Below are positions 1 through 10,380 of a stretch of 64,000 nucleotides of DNA, piece by piece. The translations under genes and the position numbers were made by a program. Below the pieces are notes generated by a model. It saw nothing but the letters and a program-made list of their open reading frames with translations, ran no database searches and had not been told where the DNA came from. The DNA lies in assembly GCA_963281255.1 (NCBI GenBank), contig OY725495.1:682001-746000 (forward strand), in the 5' to 3' direction. This stretch comes from Aphrocallistes beatrix (lineage: Eukaryota; Porifera; Hexactinellida; Sceptrulophora; Aphrocallistidae). Positions within the stretch are counted from its first letter, which is position 1; every line of letters starts with the position of its first letter.

Positions 1-453
1 GTGCTTTTTAAGATCAGATGAATTAGAGAAAGATTTCGAACAAGTAACGCAATGATACGGATTTTCTCTTGTATGAGTACGAATGTGTCGATTAAGATAT
101 GAGGCAAAGGAAAATGATTTAGAACATGTCGAACAGTAATGAGACTTTTTCCTAGCACGAATGTGCTGCTGTATTCGCGAAGGTTCAAGATAATGCTTAG
201 AATTAGTGGGACATTCGGAGAGATTAGAAAGTAGAACTTCTTCTCTTCCCTTGATCATGATACGACTAGAACGTCTAGATGGTTGTCCATCTGATGAAGC
301 TTCCGTAGGAGCATCTTCTCTTTGTTCATTAGAATCACCATCATCCCAGTCTAACTGCTGGAACTGTGTATCTTTATTATCTGTCACGCTAAAGTACTCA
401 GATCCCTCTTCAGCTGATTCGAAGTCTGAATCATTTTCGCTATTCAGTTCCAT
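1..453 (-). CDS. C2H2 zinc-finger protein, partial (N-terminal part)
   Basis: Reading frame starts at the ATG complementary to 451-453 and stays open to the window edge, so the C-terminus is missing (151 codons seen). The first ~45 residues are acidic (SAEEGSEYFSVTD, QFQQLDWDDGDS), followed by a basic linker and two complete C2H2 fingers (CSTCSKSF..H..H and CVTCSKSF..) plus the start of the helix of the latter. The linker between fingers is THTRENPY, a weak TGEKP variant. The acidic head and the leader upstream of the ATG closely match the genes at 3354-4100 and 5763-6593, so this is one member of a local tandem family. Likely a nuclear DNA-binding protein; target unknown. Confidence 0.85.
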   Translation of the reverse strand, partial: MELNSENDSDFESAEEGSEYFSVTDNKDTQFQQLDWDDGDSNEQREDAPTEASSDGQPSRRSSRIMIKGREEVLLSNLSECPTNSKHYLEPSRIQQHIRARKKSHYCSTCSKSFSFASYLNRHIRTHTRENPYHCVTCSKSFSNSSDLKKH

Positions 454-1710
454 TTTAACCCCTTTTTTAATATATCGAACTTGCTAGTATCAAGAATAAT
501 GAACAGGTTTTTGAGTCTAAAATATATTTGCTTGTATTGATATTTTATTATTTTTCAACTGAATAATAAGTTGTACACAAGGAGGGTTCCCTCGGAATCA
601 GGTATTATTCACTGAAGCATTATTATCGGTTGGTTGATTGAATCTAAAGCAAATTCAGTATTTATCAACATAATCACTTCCCAGCCTCTCATTCTCTAAA
701 ATGCTCATGCATTACATAAATAAGATTCTCTACGTATTCTTTTGTTGAATAGAATGTTGGAAAAACTATACTAATGCAAAAAGAGTTACCGTAGTTCAAA
801 GGGGCGAATAAGTCCCTTAACTCCCCCCGGATACGCGAATGAAAATAATTACTTCTTAATATTCCCAAAATCAAGTCAAAATAAATGCAAACTCTTCTAC
901 AATATTTAATATATTAAATCTTGACGGAGTGGCATTTAGCTATTGTGTCCACCTGGCTCTGCCACTGCGCACTAGTTTGCAACGACAAGTGAATAGCAAC
1001 TATTAGTTCGCTAATTTGATTGTATAGTTAGTGTGAAATGGACTTTAGACTATCACTATCCGAGTATTAGCAGTCGCTATATCTAACAGAAAGTATAACT
1101 CACAAAATAGCGAATAAATAATATCTGTGATACGTTAATGACTGAGAGAAGGATTGGGAACAGACAAACATTCATTCTGCTTCTATTCAGAATGAATTTT
1201 AGATCGCGCCGCAAATAGAAGAAATTTTCTCAGTTCTCTGGAGCTAATCGACGAAGTGAATGAAGCAAAGCCCCCAAAGCGACTTCTTGGGAAGTTTTGG
1301 TAGATAACTATATATTTTGACGTTTTTGGCCAAAATGGAGCTTTTAGTGATTTCCATATTCTGTGGTCTTGGTATATAACCTTAATTAATGTAAAAATCG
1401 GTTCGCCTATAACGATCCAACTATTCACTATACTTACCGAAATGCAACTCACAAAAGCCGCAATGAATAACTTCCGTGATACCTTAACGCAACCGTTCAA
1501 TGTTGTTCAATGGAAAACTGAAGTATTCTGTGAGAAAAAAATATATGATTTCATTTTTGTAGTAAAAGTCTGATGTTAACTAATCTAACTAAATTAGCTA
1601 ATATAACCGAGAAAAATAATAATTAAACAATATCTAGCTGTACCATCTAAAGAGAACTGATCACTGGTGTGAATACGAGGAGCTATCACACGTTTAAATA
1701 GAGGTATTTT
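454..1710. other. intergenic, no gene recognised
   Basis: The first ~90 bases are the conserved leader of the partial zinc-finger gene (see family leader finding). The rest is AT-rich with short unconvincing open frames. Two stretches near 1030-1140 and 1400-1490 look like diverged direct copies of one another (both contain AACTCACAAAA followed by GTGATAC). Confidence 0.5.
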
Positions 1711-2604
1711 CTATTCGTGCATGCGTAATCCATGTACCTTAAGATTTGAGAGATGAGAAAATGATTTAGAACAAATAGAGCATTCATACGGCTTCTCTCC
1801 AGTATGAATACGAAAGTGTCTATTCAGATGTGGTGATTGAGAAAACGATTTGGAACAAACAATACATTCATACGGCTTCTTCCCAGTATGAGCACGAATG
1901 TGCAAAGTAAGAGATGATCTTTGAGAAAATGATTTGTGACAAGTTAGACATTCATAAGGTTTCTCTCCTGTGTGAGTTCGAATATGTCTCTTAAGATCTG
2001 AGGAACCAATAAAAGATTTAGAACAAGTCAAGCATTCATAAGGTTTCTCTCCAGTGTGAGTACGAATGTGCAAAATAAGAGATGATCTTTGAGAAAATGA
2101 TCTATGACAAGTTGGACATTCAAAGGGTTTTTCTCCAGTATGAATACGAATGTGCCTCTTAAGATCTGAGGCACCAATAAAAGATTTAGAACAAGTCAAG
2201 CATTCATAGGGTCTCTCTCCAGGGTGAGCACGAATGTGTCGATAAAGAGATGATCTTCGAGAAAATGATTTAGAACATGTCGGACATTTTTGAGACTTTT
2301 TTCTAATATGATTACACAGCTGTACTCGCGAAGATTCATGATAATAATTAGAATTAGTGGGACATTTGGAGAGTTTAGAAAGTAGAACTTCTTTTCTTTT
2401 CTTGATCATGATACGATTAGAACGTCTAGATGGATGTCCACCTGATGAAGCTTCCGCAAGAGCATCTTCTCTTTGTTCATCAGAATCACCATCATCCCTG
2501 TCTAACTGCGGGAACTGTGCCTTTCTATCATCTGTCACACTAAAGTACTCAGATCTATCTTCAGCAGATTCGAAGTCCAAATCATTTTCGCAATTCTGCT
2601 CCAT
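1711..2604 (-). CDS. C2H2 zinc-finger protein, seven fingers
   Basis: Single-exon frame of 297 codons. Residues 1-45 are the acidic family head (SAEDRSEYFSVTDD, then DRDDGDSDEQRED); a basic stretch with RRSNRIMIKKRK follows; seven C2H2 fingers then run to the C-terminus with TGEKP linkers. Fingers repeat in pairs (SFIGASDLKRH / SFIGSSDLKRH; SFSQRSSLILH / SFSQRSSLTLH), showing internal duplication inside the array. The last finger has a stretched HxxxH spacing (VHGLRMH). Likely nuclear, sequence-specific DNA binding. The acidic head could be an effector region; no KRAB, SCAN or BTB domain is seen. Minus-strand neighbour on both sides is a paralogue. Confidence 0.9.
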   Translation of the reverse strand: MEQNCENDLDFESAEDRSEYFSVTDDRKAQFPQLDRDDGDSDEQREDALAEASSGGHPSRRSNRIMIKKRKEVLLSKLSKCPTNSNYYHESSRVQLCNHIRKKSQKCPTCSKSFSRRSSLYRHIRAHPGERPYECLTCSKSFIGASDLKRHIRIHTGEKPFECPTCHRSFSQRSSLILHIRTHTGEKPYECLTCSKSFIGSSDLKRHIRTHTGEKPYECLTCHKSFSQRSSLTLHIRAHTGKKPYECIVCSKSFSQSPHLNRHFRIHTGEKPYECSICSKSFSHLSNLKVHGLRMHE

Positions 2605-3353
2605 TTTAATTCCTTTTGTAATCCATTGAATTTGCTAGTACCAAGGATAGATAAAATGATTTTGATCTTAAATTACCAGACTCCATTGAATTCGCATTAT
2701 TAATTACGAAATATTAGGATATGTATTGTCGAGTATATATCCTTAATATTAAAACTCGAATAATGTGTATTTATATACATACAAGGGCGCTTCGCTTGCT
2801 TGCGCTGTGCGATAGATGGACACTTTGAGTCCGCCAGAGAAGCCTAGGCTCACATTGATGAATTATATGGGAGATAACATCTTTAAATACGTCTGTCCTA
2901 CTGTTATAATCGATATCGCACGAAAAATCACCAAATTTGTCAATTTTTTAAATTTTGATGCGTGGCCGTAATTCTGAAATAAATCAATGTTATGTCTATG
3001 TGAAGCCCGACGGGACCCCAAAAGCGCCCGGAATATCGGGGCGGCCGCCACCCTGAGGTGACCGTGCGGGTTTCACTGTACATCTAAACTACAAGTACTT
3101 TTCTTTTACACCATCGTTAATTACCTCAAACTATAATACTAACAAGCGCGCTTCACTCGCTTTGGCTGCGCGTCTGGAGGATGCTTCATGTAAGAAAACG
3201 AAGGGAACCTGGGATACATACATACATACATCGATGAAATAACCTGTCCATGCCATAAGGACACCTCCTTATAGGAGCTGCACTGAAAAATGATAGTATA
3301 GTCGCGAATTAATTAATAAATTTTGTAATATCTAAACGTAACCAAATACTATC
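2605..3353. other. intergenic with dispersed repeat pieces
   Basis: Contains the leader of the preceding gene, a ~200-bp segment (2850-3060) resembling 57500-57610 (shared TCTGTCCTAC, AATCGATATC and AAAATCACCAAATTT words), a segment at 3085-3170 resembling 4490-4540 (ACCTCAAACTATAATACTAA), and a copy of the CATGCCATAAGG hairpin module (3235-3300). No gene seen. Confidence 0.5.
3235..3300 (+). repeat. CATGCCATAAGG hairpin module, copy 1
   Basis: Contains GTCCATGCCATAAGG, a short stem formed by CTCCTTATAGGAG, and GCACTGAAAAATGATAGTA. The same arrangement occurs at 7425-7475, 59580-59640 and, reversed, 35165-35250. Probably the conserved end of a dispersed repeat family. Confidence 0.6.
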
Positions 3354-4100
3354 TCATTTATCTCTTTTATGCATTGACGCAATGTGGGTATTAAGATTTG
3401 AAACCTGAGAGAAGGATTTAGAACAAGTAACGCATTGATACGGCTTCTCTCCTGTATGAACTCGAATGTGTTTTTTAAGAGCATATGAATCAGAGAAGGA
3501 TTTCGAACAAGTAATGCATTGATACGGCTTCTCTCCTGTATGAACTCGAATGTGTGATTTAAGAGCAGATGAATCAGAGAAGGATTTCGAACAAGTAATG
3601 CATTGATATGGCTTCTCTCTTGTATGAACTCGAATGTGCTTTTTAAGATCAGATGAATTAGAGAAAGATTTCGAACAAGTAACGCAATGATAAGGTTTCT
3701 CTCCAGTATGACTACGAATGTGTCGATTAAGATTTGAGGCACGAGAAAATGATTTAGAACATGTCGGACAGTTTTGAGACGTTTTTCTAGTATGAATGGG
3801 CAGGTGCATTCGTGAGGATTCAGGATAGTGCTTAGAATTAGTGGGACATTTGGAGAGTTTAGAAAGTAGAATTTCTTTTCTTCTCTTAATCATGATGTGA
3901 TTAGAACGTCTAGATGGATGTCCACCTAATGAAACTTCTGCAGGAGCATCTTCTCTTTGTTCATCATAATCATCAGAATCACCATCATCCCAGTCTAACT
4001 GCTGGAACTGTGTCTCCTCTCTATCATCTGTCACACTAAAGTACTCAGATCCCTCTTCAGCTGATGCGAAGTCTGAATCATGTTCCTCATTTTGTTCCAT
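3354..4100 (-). CDS. C2H2 zinc-finger protein, five fingers
   Basis: 248 codons, single exon, ATG at 4100 following the family leader. Acidic head (SAEEGSEYFSVTDDREE, QFQQLDWDDGDSDDYDEQ), basic linker (RRSNHIMIKRRK), then five C2H2 fingers joined by TGEKPYQC-type linkers. Finger helices are nearly identical repeats differing at the DNA-contact positions (SNSSDLKKH, SDSSALKSH, SDSYALKKH, SQVSNLNTH). Closest local relative is 5763-6593; both end HKRDK, so duplication covered the whole gene. Probable nuclear DNA-binding factor. Confidence 0.9.
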   Translation of the reverse strand: MEQNEEHDSDFASAEEGSEYFSVTDDREETQFQQLDWDDGDSDDYDEQREDAPAEVSLGGHPSRRSNHIMIKRRKEILLSKLSKCPTNSKHYPESSRMHLPIHTRKTSQNCPTCSKSFSRASNLNRHIRSHTGEKPYHCVTCSKSFSNSSDLKKHIRVHTREKPYQCITCSKSFSDSSALKSHIRVHTGEKPYQCITCSKSFSDSYALKKHIRVHTGEKPYQCVTCSKSFSQVSNLNTHIASMHKRDK

Positions 4101-5000
4101 TTTAATCCTTTTTTATCTATTGAACATACTAGTAACAAGGATAATTTACATGTTTTTGAGTCTAAATATATCATTCGTATTGAAATTTTATTGTATATTA
4201 ATCCATTCGGCTATATTACTGCATCCTTGGTTATTTTACTGTGAAGCATCATATTGAGTAGGCTTAATTAGATTAGAAATCCCGAAGGAGTAAAAGTATT
4301 ATTAAGTTATGAGAGAGCATATTTCAATAAATGTAAATAACGGTACAAAGTATTGCACGAACAAGTTGATAACGTTTAATTTTTTGTTAAAACCTATCCA
4401 TTTTTATATTCTTTCCTAATATTGGACTATATCTGAACTAAAAGTATTTTATTGAAATATGGTTGCATTATAACTTAATGATACTTTTACTTCATCGCTA
4501 ATGACCTCAAACTATAATACTAACAAGCGCGATTCGTGTCCAAAAACGAAGGGCACCTGGGACCCTATTAGCCATGAAGCATCGTAAACAGCACAATTAA
4601 GCTCGCTTGAGTTAATGGCTAACAAACATTTCGTGTCACTTGTGTAGCTTGTATTTGGCTAAATATTGAGACGGTGGGTCCAGGCTTGGATTTCAAGGGA
4701 TAAATATTTTCATGGAGGGTGCTAACCCTCTGAAAGGGTGATTACTGCAGTACTGGATGGAGTCCCGGATCTCAGAGGGGGGATAAGGAGGTCTGAAATA
4801 TTTCCTGGGGAACTAACCCCTCCCCCCCGATGAGGAGTGGTTAGAAGCAACCATGGGTGGCATTATGCTATTGAATATGTTCATTCAACAAGAAATATTT
4901 CTATACAGCTTTCTGTGTGGAATTTGAAATTCACACAACCAAACAAAGAAATCATTAACTTTGAATATCTAAGATTAGCGGTCCTAATTATTGCACTAAC
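4101..5000. other. intergenic
   Basis: Leader of the zinc-finger gene in the first ~100 bases, then AT-rich DNA with no convincing coding signal. An open frame at 4837-5019 runs into the palindromic element that begins at 5001 and has no recognisable product. Confidence 0.5.
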
Positions 5001-5469
5001 CATAGCCTACTGTATATAAGGCCTCACAGTAACTTGCGGATTTGGGACTAGGGATACGGTAGAAGATGGTTGAACTAATACATGAGCTGCCTTAAATCAT
5101 TAACCCCTAGCACAATAGAGCTTAGGAATGTATTACCAGCATATACAAATATGGTGTCAAAGTACCCATATCCGTTGTTAAAATTTAGATTAGTCACCAT
5201 ATGATTGCGCAATAGGTTTATTTGTGACAAATTTAGTGATTTTCAGAAGGCGTTTAAGGGCACTTCTAAGTGTTTTTATTATAAAATTTTTCGCATAGAA
5301 CTGAGATGTGAATGGGTTATTAACCCATTCACATTTCAGTTCTATGCGAAAAATTTTTGTGCTAGGTTAATGATTTAAGGCAGCTCATGTATTAGTTCAA
5401 CCATCTTCTACCGCATCCCTAGTCCCAAATCCGCAAGTTACTGTGAGGCCTTATATACAGTAGGCTATG
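5001..5469. mobile_element. 469-bp palindromic MITE, hAT-like
   Basis: Ends CATAGCCTACTG / CAGTAGGCTATG and is an almost complete inverted repeat: the first ~105 bases (to TTAAATCATTAAC) return inverted in the last ~105, and an inner pair (CGCATAGAACTGAGATG) closes on GGGTTATTAACCC near 5315. GCACTAAC lies directly left and again at the right edge, a 7-8 bp target duplication as expected for hAT transposition. Non-autonomous, no ORF. A second copy, invaded by another transposon, lies at about 56265-57477. Confidence 0.85.
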
Positions 5470-5675
5470 CACTAACAAATTTAGTTAAATGTCTCCCAAA
5501 ATTTGTTACGATAGCATTGTACCATATATTTTGAAGACAAGCGAAAAGTATTTAATTAAGGCCCTCAAATACATTAGTTTCAGGCCCCAAATCGACACAA
5601 TCTGCAAATGTCTGTATGGCTATGTTATTTGTGATAAAATCAGTCAATATACCTAAAAAATATTGCTAACAAAAT

Positions 5676-5699
5676 AATAATAATAATAATAATAATGAT
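5676..5699. repeat. (TAA)n microsatellite
   Basis: AATAATAATAATAATAATAA run; simple repeat only. Confidence 0.8.
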
Positions 5700-5762
5700 A
5701 GTAGTAAAGTCGGCGAATTAATTAATAACTTTTGTAATATCTAAACGCAACCAAATACTATC

Positions 5763-6593
5763 TCATTTATCTCTTTTATGCATGCGCGCAATGTGCCTAT
5801 TAAGATTTGAAACCTGAGAGAACGATTTAGAACAAGTAATGCATTGATACGGCTTCTCTCCTGTATGAACTCGAATGTGTGATTTAAGAACAGATGAGAG
5901 AGAGAAGGATTTCGAACAAGTAACGCATTGATACGGCTTCTCTCCTGTATGAACTCGAATGTGTCTTTTAAGATCAGATGAACCAGACAAGGATTTCGAA
6001 CAAGTAACGCATTGATACGGCTTTTCACCTGTATGAACTCGAATGTGTACTTTAAGGGCAGATGGACCAGAGAAGGATTTAGAACAAGTCACGCATTGAT
6101 ACGGCTTCTCTCCTGTATGGATAAACATGTGTTGCTTGAGGTGTCCAGCTTGAGAAAAAGATTTGGAACATATCGAACATTGATAAGGCTTCTTTCCAGT
6201 ATGACTACGAATGTGTCGATTAAGATTTGAGGCACGAGAAAATGATTTAGAACATGTCGGACAGTTTTGAGACGTTTTTCTAGCATGAATGGGCAGGTGT
6301 ATTCGCGAGGATTCAGGATAATGCTTAGAATTAGTGGGACATTCGGAGAGTTTAGAAAGTAGAATTTCCTTTCTTTTCTTGCTCATGATGTGATTAGAAC
6401 GTCTAGATGGATGTCCACCTGATGAAACTTCCGCAGGAGTATCTTCTCTTTGTTCATCATAATCATCAGAATCACCATCATCCCAGTCTAACTGCTGGAA
6501 CTGTGTCTCCTCTCTATCATCTGTCACACTAAAGTACTCAGATCCCTCTTCAGCTGATCCAAAGTCTGAATCATTTTCGATATTCTTTTCCAT
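5763..6593 (-). CDS. C2H2 zinc-finger protein, six fingers
   Basis: 276 codons, one exon. Same acidic head and basic linker as 3354-4100 (differences are scattered single residues), six C2H2 fingers: SRASNLNRH, SQAGHLKQH, SGPSALKVH, SGSSDLKRH, SLSSVLKSH, SQVSNLNRH, TGEKP linkers throughout, C-terminal HKRDK. Finger 4 has L in place of the usual aromatic (SKSLSGSS), which may weaken its fold. Compared with its neighbour it has one more finger and different contact residues, the pattern expected of a duplicating family whose DNA targets diverge. Likely nuclear. Confidence 0.9.
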   Translation of the reverse strand: MEKNIENDSDFGSAEEGSEYFSVTDDREETQFQQLDWDDGDSDDYDEQREDTPAEVSSGGHPSRRSNHIMSKKRKEILLSKLSECPTNSKHYPESSRIHLPIHARKTSQNCPTCSKSFSRASNLNRHIRSHTGKKPYQCSICSKSFSQAGHLKQHMFIHTGEKPYQCVTCSKSFSGPSALKVHIRVHTGEKPYQCVTCSKSLSGSSDLKRHIRVHTGEKPYQCVTCSKSFSLSSVLKSHIRVHTGEKPYQCITCSKSFSQVSNLNRHIARMHKRDK

Positions 6594-7645
6594 TTTAATT
6601 CCTTTTTTTAATCTTTTGAATTTGCTAGTACCAAGGATAATTTACAAGTTCTTGAGTCTAAAATATATTTGATTGTACTGAAATTTGGCGATTTTTGATA
6701 CCTCAATGCATTAATTAAATGTTTGTCGCTAATTATGATGTATCAAATTATCAGTTTCGAATATATTATTAAATATTTAGAAAATGATAATGAAATACCG
6801 CCTGTCCACATTTCCACCGAAGTACTCTTTGGAGTTGAAAAAAATTGTAAATCAAAAATGCTCACTCGTCATAGACAATGGAACAACAACAAAAAATGTC
6901 GGTCGACAGACCGATAGTGCAGCTCCAGGAAGTGACTCGAAGGAACATGAAACATGAATATCGGAATACATCGGCAAATACTAATTTTAGGACATTCTAC
7001 TAGTAAGTGTAAAAATTTGGAATCTAGTAGTACATATTAAAATATCCTATATTAGCTGTTGGGAACTCGCTTTTAGCTCAAAATAAGAATTTTACAGGGG
7101 TGAAAATATGTATAATATATACCAATATGTTGTAACTCATGAAATATTCATATTATTACTTTCAAAGCGCGAAAATCGGATCCTACATGCTGAAATATCC
7201 TATATTAGTCGTTGAGATCTTACTCATATCTTTAAACAAAACTTTGCAGTGGGGGTCTTAAAATATGAATATATACTTATAAAAACCGGAAGTGATGAGA
7301 TTTTGCGAAAAAATGTTGAAGGTGCACATCTACACCATAATATCCTACATGCGAAATTTGGTAAATATCGGACTATTAGATTTCGCAGTAGCGCGCGTAC
7401 GGACATACATACATACGGACGGTCGAGATACTCCGTCCATGCCATAAGGCCATCTCCCTATAGGAGCCGCACTAAAAACAAGATCCATGGTTTTTGGCAT
7501 TCGAACCTCTCCGTTACCGTTTCTAGTTGAATCCCTAGCTAAATCCTATATAAGTGAATTAAGTAAATATTCTAACACAACAAAATATAAATAATCAGCC
7601 ATTATGTCAAAACTAGATCATTTTAAACATTTAAAATACTGAATT
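6594..7645. other. intergenic with degenerate tandem repeat
   Basis: After the family leader, two diverged ~140-bp direct units lie at about 7030-7160 and 7180-7330 (both have AAATATCCTATATTAG followed by an AAAACTTTGCAG or TTTTACAG word). A hairpin module follows at 7395-7475. No gene is supported. Confidence 0.5.
7395..7475 (+). repeat. CATGCCATAAGG hairpin module, copy 2
   Basis: Preceded by ACGGACATACATACATACGG, then GTCCATGCCATAAGGC, a CTCCCTATAGGAG stem and GCACTAAAAA. Same order of parts as the copies at 3235 and 59580. Confidence 0.6.
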
Positions 7646-8566
7646 TTACAAGATTGAAGAAAGAGTTGATTCTCCCTCTACATGCTTTCGGGTGTGAGTC
7701 TTAAGATTTGAGAGCCGAGAAAACGACCTAGAACATCCAGAACACTGATAGGGTTTCTCTCCTGTGTGTACAAGGATGTGCCTCCTCAGGTCTGATAATC
7801 TAGAAAATGATTTATAACATGAACTGCATTCAAACGGCTTCTCCCCGGTGTGTATACGGATATGCTTTTTAAGGTCGGATGAGCTAGAAAACAATTTATG
7901 GCATGTGGTGCATTCATACGGTCTCTCTCCGGTATGGGTACGGGTATGCAGTTTAAGAGTCGAGGGATCAGAGAACGATTTAGAACAAATGACGCATCCG
8001 TGAGGCTTCTCTCCAGTATGGGTTAGAACATGCCTCTTCAAGTGATAGATCCGAGAAAACTCCTTTGAACAGATCAAACATTGATGGGGCTTTTCTCCTG
8101 TATGAGTAAGAATGTGATCTTTAAGATGTGAGGCCCGAGAAAATGTTTTAGGACAAGTTGTACAATGAAAAAGCTTCTTTATGGGAGTCTTTGCTTCGGG
8201 AGGCGAGGAAGCAGCGCACTGGTTTGGATAAGTAGGAGATTCGTTGCAAAGTTCTGTATTTTCTCGTTTGACTTCTTTTATCTCATAAGAAAATATCGGC
8301 GTCACACTTACAAGTAATTCTGTCTCTCCTTTATTATCCATGATTCGAAGTGAACGTCTATCTGAACATGACGAAGTGGGAAGTTGAGCATCTCTGCCAC
8401 TATTAGCACTTGCATTATATCGATGTGGATCAAAATCACTCAAACGGCCAAGACCTCCATCTTCTAAGTCTGAGTGTGGCTCCTCCTTAATCTTTATTAC
8501 ACTGATGCAATCTGAATAATCTTCAGCTGAATTGTAATTTGATTGTGATACACTCTTCAACTCCAT
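7646..8566 (-). CDS. C2H2 zinc-finger protein, six fingers, diverged family member
   Basis: 306 codons, single exon, ATG at 8566. The head (YNSAEDYSDCISVIKIKEEPHSD) is recognisably related to the cluster but diverged. Residues ~25-105 include two short psi-K-x-E motifs (IKEE, VKRE) that fit SUMO attachment, a frequent repression signal in zinc-finger factors; this is inference from the motif. Six C2H2 fingers follow (SRASHLKDH, SRIYHLKRH, SDPSTLKLH, SSSSDLKKH, SRLSDLRRH, SRLSNLKTH) with perfect HTGEKP linkers, then a short tail. Its upstream leader does not match the other four genes, so it is an older duplicate. Probable transcription regulator. Confidence 0.9.
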   Translation of the reverse strand: MELKSVSQSNYNSAEDYSDCISVIKIKEEPHSDLEDGGLGRLSDFDPHRYNASANSGRDAQLPTSSCSDRRSLRIMDNKGETELLVSVTPIFSYEIKEVKRENTELCNESPTYPNQCAASSPPEAKTPIKKLFHCTTCPKTFSRASHLKDHILTHTGEKPHQCLICSKEFSRIYHLKRHVLTHTGEKPHGCVICSKSFSDPSTLKLHTRTHTGERPYECTTCHKLFSSSSDLKKHIRIHTGEKPFECSSCYKSFSRLSDLRRHILVHTGEKPYQCSGCSRSFSRLSNLKTHTRKHVEGESTLSSIL

Positions 8567-9118
8567 AGTATAATATTCTTGATCTTATTTTATTCTGTAA
8601 ATTTTCCAGTAAGACAAGGTCACTACTATAATAATTAATAACAGTGGATAAACTATAGGTAGAGCAACACTATATAAAAGAGCATATATTACCATCAATA
8701 TTAAATAAGAATATTCATCTATAAAAAAACAATGTTATTATAAGTGGAATTTATACCATATAGGCATATTCTGATAAGATCTTACATGGTGTACCGTTCC
8801 CACTGTAAAAGTCATCCATTCAAGGGCGGATTATCATTAAGCATTGCAGCTAAAGCTCAGGCCTCATGTAGGTCTGTGGCTTTCTAGCGGATGATAGGCC
8901 CCAAATAAGTTACAGGATTCCCTTAAAGGTATCAAATACATTTCAGAGCCTAAGTTAGTCTGCACCGACATACGTATATGTATTGGATGGTCTCCTTTAC
9001 CATATGAGAAACCACGGAACGAACAAAATGAAAAGCAATAACACGAATAATAATACATTAAAAACTCATTGAATTGTCATTATTGCCATTATTCTATCTT
9101 ATATTTGAACTTTAGCAA
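8567..9118. other. intergenic
   Basis: AT-rich spacer between two minus-strand genes; no RNA gene, repeat or coding signal recognised. Confidence 0.4.
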
Positions 9119-10380
9119 TTAGAAAGCTTGAAGACAGCGACTATTATTCCTCTGTGCTACAATGATCCTATTCGACTTGTCGAGTGCGATTCCATGAGGA
9201 CGATCGAGTGTTTCACCCTCAGGAAGGTTCTCATTCCCAATGGTATGGATCGTAGAGCCATCATTGTCGAAAATCTTGATTCGATTACCGCCACTTCCCC
9301 AATCAGCTACGATGATGTTCCCAAATCGATCAATGCAGAAGAAATAACTCCAACGGACCTCTTCTTCTGGGATTAAACATCTGACTAACTCTCCTTCCAA
9401 AGTGAAAATCTGGAGGTGAAACGCAGGAAATTTTCCAAACATTACATACATGTTGTTTTGATAGAGTTTCAAGCTATGGGTGAGTGCATCAGAGTCTAAA
9501 TGAGATGATCTTAATTTGATTCTTCTCAGAAATTCGAGATTAACGTCAAAAACTATCACTGATTTATTCGTATTTTCACACCCGTAAATGTTTGTCTCTT
9601 CATCAACTCTTCAATCCCGAAGACAGAATTCGTTATTTCAGTCGATTTTACGAGGTCGTTAGTAGATTTATTTATCTTGAGCAGATTTCGTTTAACTGAT
9701 ACAAATATGGATTCATACTTCACAACGATTCCGATAGGTGATTTGATCTGATCAGTAATGGAGTAAATATATTTTCCTTCCGAATCAAAAACTTGAATCC
9801 TGTTGCAGTCTGTGTCTACTAGGAATATCTTCTGAGTTGTATCATCAATAGCTATCTGCATCGGATTTGAGATTTGGTCAGGACCTTCCCCTCCAGTGAC
9901 ATGCGACCAGACAGGACGCACTTTGAGGGAATAGTCTAGGAAAGGTTTCTCCTTCAGACGCACCTTGCACACGTCACCCACAGCTTGCTGTAGTCCCTTC
10001 TCATTCCACTCTACTTCTACCCACCCAACTGCCACACCCTCTCCCTCTAACACCTGTCCAATGTCATCTTCTAGGTTACGCAGATGCTTTTCCAGTGCTT
10101 TTTTCAACTTGTTCTCTGTCAGATCTCTTTCCAGGTCTTCTCTCGCTGTGTTCAGCTGTTGAAGAAGAACTTTCTTCTCTGAAAACTCTCTTTTCACCCG
10201 ATCTACAATTCCATCTAGCTCTAGCAGCACATTATGCTCTCTGGCAGCTAGCAGCATGCGAAGCGTTTGAAAATTTCTTCTTACCCTCTCTTTCTCTCTC
10301 TGTACCTGACTCCTCAGCTCCTCCAACTCTCTCTCCATCCTTTCCTTCCCCAGCAACCCTTCTACTATGCATGATGCCAT
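9119..10380 (-). CDS. coiled-coil/NHL-repeat protein, frame broken by one indel
   Basis: N-terminal frame (start 10380): residues 1-115 are a charged coiled coil (heptad-rich E/R/L), ~120-150 a linker, then NHL beta-propeller blades (KIFLVDTDCNRIQVFDSEGKY). The frame ends at 9556, but the next blades continue in another frame from about 9600 to 9119 (YGCENTNKSVIVFD, NIIVADWGSGGNRIKIFD, GIALDKSNRIIVAQ). Removing two bases (or adding one) in the GAAGAGTTGATGAAG tract near 9605-9612 would make one continuous propeller. The arrangement resembles TRIM-NHL proteins without RING or B-box, suggesting a scaffold or RNA/protein-binding role. Either a young pseudogene or an assembly indel. Confidence 0.75.

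Noticed and set aside
3332-6286. Long frames opposite or overlapping the zinc-finger genes (for example 3332-3742, 5741-6028)
   Set aside because: They are periodic shadow frames of the repeated finger codons.
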